Assembly (NCBI GenBank): GCA_036499445.1
Contig: DASYDU010000329.1
Coordinates: 1-15,973 of the forward strand
DNA: 15,973 nt
Direction of reading: 5' to 3'
DNA from: DASYDU01 sp036499445
GTDB taxonomy: Bacteria; Planctomycetota; Planctomycetia; Pirellulales; Lacipirellulaceae
The translations under genes and the position numbers were made by a program. Each line of letters opens with the position of its first letter. Within the stretch, counting starts at the first letter, position 1. The notes below the pieces were generated by a model, which saw only the letters and a list, made by a program, of their open reading frames with translations, did no database searches and was not told where the DNA came from. Below, piece after piece: positions 13,190 through 15,973 of this stretch.

Positions 13190-14938
13190 TTAATCAGATC
13201 GACCCGACGGGCCGAATTCGACGATGGCTTGCTCCACGGACATGTGCCGACCAAAATAGCCCACCTGTTCCTCCAGTCCTTCCGCGCGAAGCAAGTCGCG
13301 CGTCTTGGCGTGGGCTTCCACGATCCGGAACTGGACTTCGCGCTTCGCCAATTCTTGGTGCACTGTTGTGAGCAGCTTGGCGCCGGCCACGTCTACATGG
13401 GGTGAATTCGACAGGTCGCACACGACAAGGCGCAATGAATTCGCCGCGGAAACCCTCGCCCAAACGAGGTTTCGCACGTGATCGACATTGAAGTAGAGCA
13501 GGGATGCCTCGACCCGAAAGACGAGCGCGCCGGGAATCAACTCATTGTCCGGGTGTCGGTCCATATCGGTATAGCGACGCGTACCGGGAATGCGTCCGAG
13601 AAAGGCAACATGCGGTCGCGCTGCCGACGACAACAACATAAGAAGCGATATTACCACGGCCAACAACACGCCTTTCAAGATGCCGAATAGCAATACTCCC
13701 GTCAGCGCTATGATCGCGATGACAAACTCGAATCGACTTACACGCCACAGGTGTCGTAGCGCTGCCACATCAATCAGGCCTCGCACTGCAACGAGGACGA
13801 TCGCCGCCAGGATTACATTGGGCAGATTGTGCAATAGATTGGTCAAGCACAACAAACAGATGCCGATCGTTGCCGAGGCGAAGACGAGCGCAAGCGGCGT
13901 GCGAGCGCCCGCCTTGTCATTAACCGCAGATTGAGAAAGTCCGCCAGCAATCGGGAAACCATGACTGAATGCTGCCGCCAAGTTGGCGACCCCGAGCGCC
14001 AAGAGCTCTTGACGTGCATTTATTTCGTAGCCGTTCTTTGCCGCCAGTGTACGCGCCGCCGAGATGCTCTCCACGTAGCCCAAGAGAAAGCATGCAGCCG
14101 CCAGTGGCAGGACGCCATCCACATCTTGAAACCGTAGCGAGGGCCACGCCAACTCGGGCAATCCAGGCGGCAGAGTGCCGACGATCGAAACACCATGCTG
14201 GGCAAGGCCGGAGATGGATATAGTAAGAATTGCCAGGGCGACGACCAGGAGCGCCACCGGACGACCTGGCAAGAGCTTGTCGCCGAAGAACAATAGAGAG
14301 ATTGCCACGAGCCCAATTGTCAGCACGATCAGATTCGTTTGTCCGAGCTGGCCAACAAGGGTCCACAACCGCTCAAAGAAATTGTCGCCGCCGCCGGGAA
14401 CTCCGAACAATTTGGGAAGCTGCGTCAGCCCGATCGTAAGCGCGGCTCCCGCCTTGAAGCCAGTGAGAATCGTTTCGCTGATAAAGTTGACCAAGCCGCT
14501 GAGCCGCAATAGCCAAGCCAGACCGCTGAGCGCTGCCACCACAAGCGCGGTGAGCGCGGCGATGGCCGCCCAGCGCTCCGGATCGCCTCCCGCCATACCG
14601 GCGACGGTTGTTCCCACCAGCATCGCGATGGCCGATGTCGGACCGACGGCTAGCTGCCGCGAAGTGCCAAAGAGCGCATAGCCAAGCCCTCCCACCAAGT
14701 AGCAATAGATGCCGTAGTGTGGCGGTAGTCCGGCCAGTGAGGCGTACGCAAGCGAAACGGGAATCGCGTAGGCGGCCAATGTCACGCCCGCGATCAAGTC
14801 GAAACGCAACCAAGACGCCTCGTAGCGCGGCAACCACTGCAGCGGCGGCAATACCGCGCCGAGGCGATCCGAGAACCTGCCTTTCACGTGCGGGGAACTG
14901 GCAGCACTGCGCTCCGCCAAGGTAATCACCTCGATCAT
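13190..14938 (-). CDS. SulP family anion transporter with C-terminal STAS domain
   Basis: This 582-residue inner-membrane protein has a SulP transporter domain (about 42-440, more than ten hydrophobic segments) with the family motif PVSLAYASLAGLPPHYGIYCYLVGGLGYALFGTSRQLAVGPTSAIAMLVG (60-109), and LTGFKAGAALTIGLTQLPKLFG later. The final ~120 residues form a STAS domain (LIPGALVFRVEASLLYFNVDHVRNLV through DLSNSPHVDVAGAKLLTTVHQEL). SulP proteins exchange sulfate, bicarbonate or dicarboxylates with H+ or Na+; the substrate cannot be read here. The usual Ser/Thr after D in the STAS loop is replaced by DVAG, so phospho-control at that position is unlikely. The gene follows the potassium channel by 28 bases and is probably cotranscribed with it. 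The Shine-Dalgarno is weak. Confidence 0.93.
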   Translation of the reverse strand: MIEVITLAERSAASSPHVKGRFSDRLGAVLPPLQWLPRYEASWLRFDLIAGVTLAAYAIPVSLAYASLAGLPPHYGIYCYLVGGLGYALFGTSRQLAVGPTSAIAMLVGTTVAGMAGGDPERWAAIAALTALVVAALSGLAWLLRLSGLVNFISETILTGFKAGAALTIGLTQLPKLFGVPGGGDNFFERLWTLVGQLGQTNLIVLTIGLVAISLLFFGDKLLPGRPVALLVVALAILTISISGLAQHGVSIVGTLPPGLPELAWPSLRFQDVDGVLPLAAACFLLGYVESISAARTLAAKNGYEINARQELLALGVANLAAAFSHGFPIAGGLSQSAVNDKAGARTPLALVFASATIGICLLCLTNLLHNLPNVILAAIVLVAVRGLIDVAALRHLWRVSRFEFVIAIIALTGVLLFGILKGVLLAVVISLLMLLSSAARPHVAFLGRIPGTRRYTDMDRHPDNELIPGALVFRVEASLLYFNVDHVRNLVWARVSAANSLRLVVCDLSNSPHVDVAGAKLLTTVHQELAKREVQFRIVEAHAKTRDLLRAEGLEEQVGYFGRHMSVEQAIVEFGPSGRSD

Positions 14939-14966
14939 TCTTACAAGGCTGTCGGCCCAACGCCGT

Positions 14967-15410
14967 CTATGGTTTCGTCGACGGCTCCGCCGCCCGACTA
15001 TTGTATATGCGCTGCACCGCCGCGACGATGATGCTGGTCGACCAGCCGAGCATCAACACTCCGACTGCTGCCTCAATGGGTCCAAGAAGCCGCCACGAAT
15101 TTGGCGGAAGGACGTCTCCATATCCGACCGTTGTATAACTCTTCAGCGAGTAATAGAGCGAGGTTTCAAAATCTGGCAGCACGCCGGCGGCTGTAAATGC
15201 CGCGGCCCAGGCCGACATTTCGATCAGGTGCAAAACCAACAGCAGGCTCACCAGACGAGTGAGCGTTAACGCGGGACGGCGCGAATCCGAAGATACTTGC
15301 TTCCGGTTCCACACGCCCGAAGCAGGCATGACTACGTGTACGGTTCCTAGCGCGTGGAGCACTACGGTCACGCTTGCTAGGGCGAGAGCCAAAAGCAATT
15401 GCTGGATCAT
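14967..15410 (-). CDS. Small TVGYGD-type ion channel (Ion_trans_2)
   Basis: This 147-residue protein has an N-terminal hydrophobic segment (about 4-28), a second helix (about 50-72, LTRLVSLLLVLHLIEMSAWAAAF), a pore loop with FETSLYYSLKSYTTVGYGDVLPP (81-103), and a last helix (about 107-133, LLGPIEAAVGVLMLGWSTSIIVAAV). TTVGYGD (93-99) is the canonical potassium selectivity filter. There is no voltage-sensing S4 or RCK domain, so gating is not visible. It probably forms a tetramer in the inner membrane that lets K+ pass. The gene is 28 bases upstream of the SulP transporter in the same direction, suggesting K+ flux balances charge moved by anion transport. No obvious Shine-Dalgarno was found. 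Confidence 0.88.
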   Translation of the reverse strand: MIQQLLLALALASVTVVLHALGTVHVVMPASGVWNRKQVSSDSRRPALTLTRLVSLLLVLHLIEMSAWAAAFTAAGVLPDFETSLYYSLKSYTTVGYGDVLPPNSWRLLGPIEAAVGVLMLGWSTSIIVAAVQRIYNSRAAEPSTKP

Positions 15411-15557
15411 GATTGGCTCGTGGACGACTTAGATTCATACAACTCGAAACCAGCTACATTCTCACACGGGCGCCCTGCAATCGAAAGTACCGAACGCTGC
15501 TAAGGTAGACGCATCCCGCTAAATTCCGCGGCCGTGGCATAAGAAGCCGTCAACTCC

Positions 15558-15593
15558 TTGCTGCTTGCTCCCTGCTCCCTGCTCCGCGCTGCG
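15558..15593. repeat. GCTCCCT short tandem repeat
   Basis: Units GCTCCCT at 15567-15573 and 15574-15580, then GCTCCGC (15581-15587), lie within a longer TTGCTGCTTGCTCC... stretch. This 7-base-period repeat sits 5 bases beyond the stop of the 104-residue gene (15598). Its period and composition differ from the GTCGAG and GCTGA word-repeats elsewhere in the window. Confidence 0.6.
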
Positions 15594-15597
15594 TGGC

Positions 15598-15912
15598 CTA
15601 CTTCCCATACCTCTCCACCGCCCGCTCGATCGACGGACCGGCTTTTGCCAGGTCTTCGGGCGTCATCACCGCGTGCAGCTCGATCTGCGCGTTGAATGCC
15701 AGGAACCACGGTTCGGCAAACGTAGGAATCTGCGACGCGTCGGCCAGATCGATGATCAAGTACCCGCAACGCTGTCCGCGGTCCTCCGTGAAGTAAACCG
15801 CCTCCGGCTTCTGTTCGTCGAGGATCGCCTTGATCGTTTTTCCGAGCTTACCGGCCCGGGCGGCCGCGTTGCCGCCGTCGTTCGGAATCGTCACCTTGAG
15901 CAAAAACCGCAT
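15598..15912 (-). CDS. Small conserved protein of unknown function, alpha/beta barrel-like
   Basis: This 104-residue cytoplasmic protein starts MRFLLKVTIPNDGGNAAARAGKLGKTIKAILDEQKPEAVYFTEDRGQRCGYLIIDLAD and continues ASQIPTFAEPWFLAFNAQIELHAVMTPEDLAKAG. The pattern (first strand with MRFLLKV, helix, EAVYF strand, RGYLIIDL strand, helix with the EPWF loop, IELHAVM strand, C-terminal helix) suits a dimeric alpha/beta barrel (ferredoxin-like) fold. I recall close relatives of unknown function, some loosely grouped with DUF3303, but I cannot confirm a family. A strong AGGAGG lies 8 bases before the ATG. It is the right-most complete gene; no operon partner is visible. A GGCTGAAAGCTGA repeat lies just upstream. 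Confidence 0.8.
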   Translation of the reverse strand: MRFLLKVTIPNDGGNAAARAGKLGKTIKAILDEQKPEAVYFTEDRGQRCGYLIIDLADASQIPTFAEPWFLAFNAQIELHAVMTPEDLAKAGPSIERAVERYGK

Positions 15913-15936
15913 CGTCGCATCCTCCTGAGACTTGTT

Positions 15937-15955
15937 GGCTGAAAGCTGATAGCCC
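15937..15955. repeat. Second copy of the GGCTGAAAGCTGA word-repeat
   Basis: GGCTGAAAGCTGA (15937-15949) is identical to 12396-12408 and is followed by TAGCCC. It lies upstream of the 104-residue gene's ribosome binding site, near the right edge. Its outer bases GGCT/AGCC could pair into a small stem. Confidence 0.5.
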
Positions 15956-15973
15956 AGTTGCTGGACCCTTGCC

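Overview
The window most likely comes from a planctomycete chromosome, probably a Pirellulales-like lineage. The main clues are a DUF1559 protein with a prepilin-type N-terminus, a Tat-exported sugar isomerase/epimerase-like protein, a GH35/DUF5597-type glycosidase, an ECF sigma factor tightly linked to a membrane anti-sigma-like protein, frequent lack of Shine-Dalgarno sequences, and short word-repeats in the intergenic gaps that I recall from this phylum. This is inferred from gene content; no rRNA or tRNA gene is present to confirm it.

Left part (1-6252): a DUF1559 pseudopilin-like gene runs off the left edge on the minus strand, followed by about 630 bases without a recognisable gene. Next come a DUF374 lysophospholipid-acyltransferase-like gene (+), then a divergent pair: a secreted SGNH/GDSL hydrolase (-) and a secreted GH35-like glycoside hydrolase (+). 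A short remnant resembling the C-terminus of a GT-B glycosyltransferase follows, then a Tat-exported sugar phosphate isomerase/epimerase-like protein (+). Together these suggest polysaccharide side-chain removal and sugar handling outside the cytoplasm.

Middle (6273-8234, minus strand): ECF sigma factor, membrane anti-sigma-like protein and an exported protein of unknown function form an operon whose genes overlap by 4 and 11 bases. This looks like a compact envelope-signalling unit.

Right-centre (8488-12297, plus strand): rpsR (bS18, zinc-ligand-poor type), a YbgC-type acyl-CoA thioesterase, a LolD-like ABC ATPase, a HEAT-repeat protein and a UbiB/ABC1 kinase-like protein. The last three are close together. 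The gaps between the others hold hairpin-forming or tandem repeats.

Right part (12474-15912, minus strand): an ankyrin-repeat protein, a SulP anion transporter with STAS domain, a small TVGYGD potassium channel just upstream of it, and a small conserved alpha/beta protein with a strong Shine-Dalgarno.

I see no phage, CRISPR array, retron, transposase or defence cassette. The least-explained content is the set of distinct intergenic repeat families, the 323-residue exported product of the sigma-factor operon, and the glycosyltransferase-like remnant.
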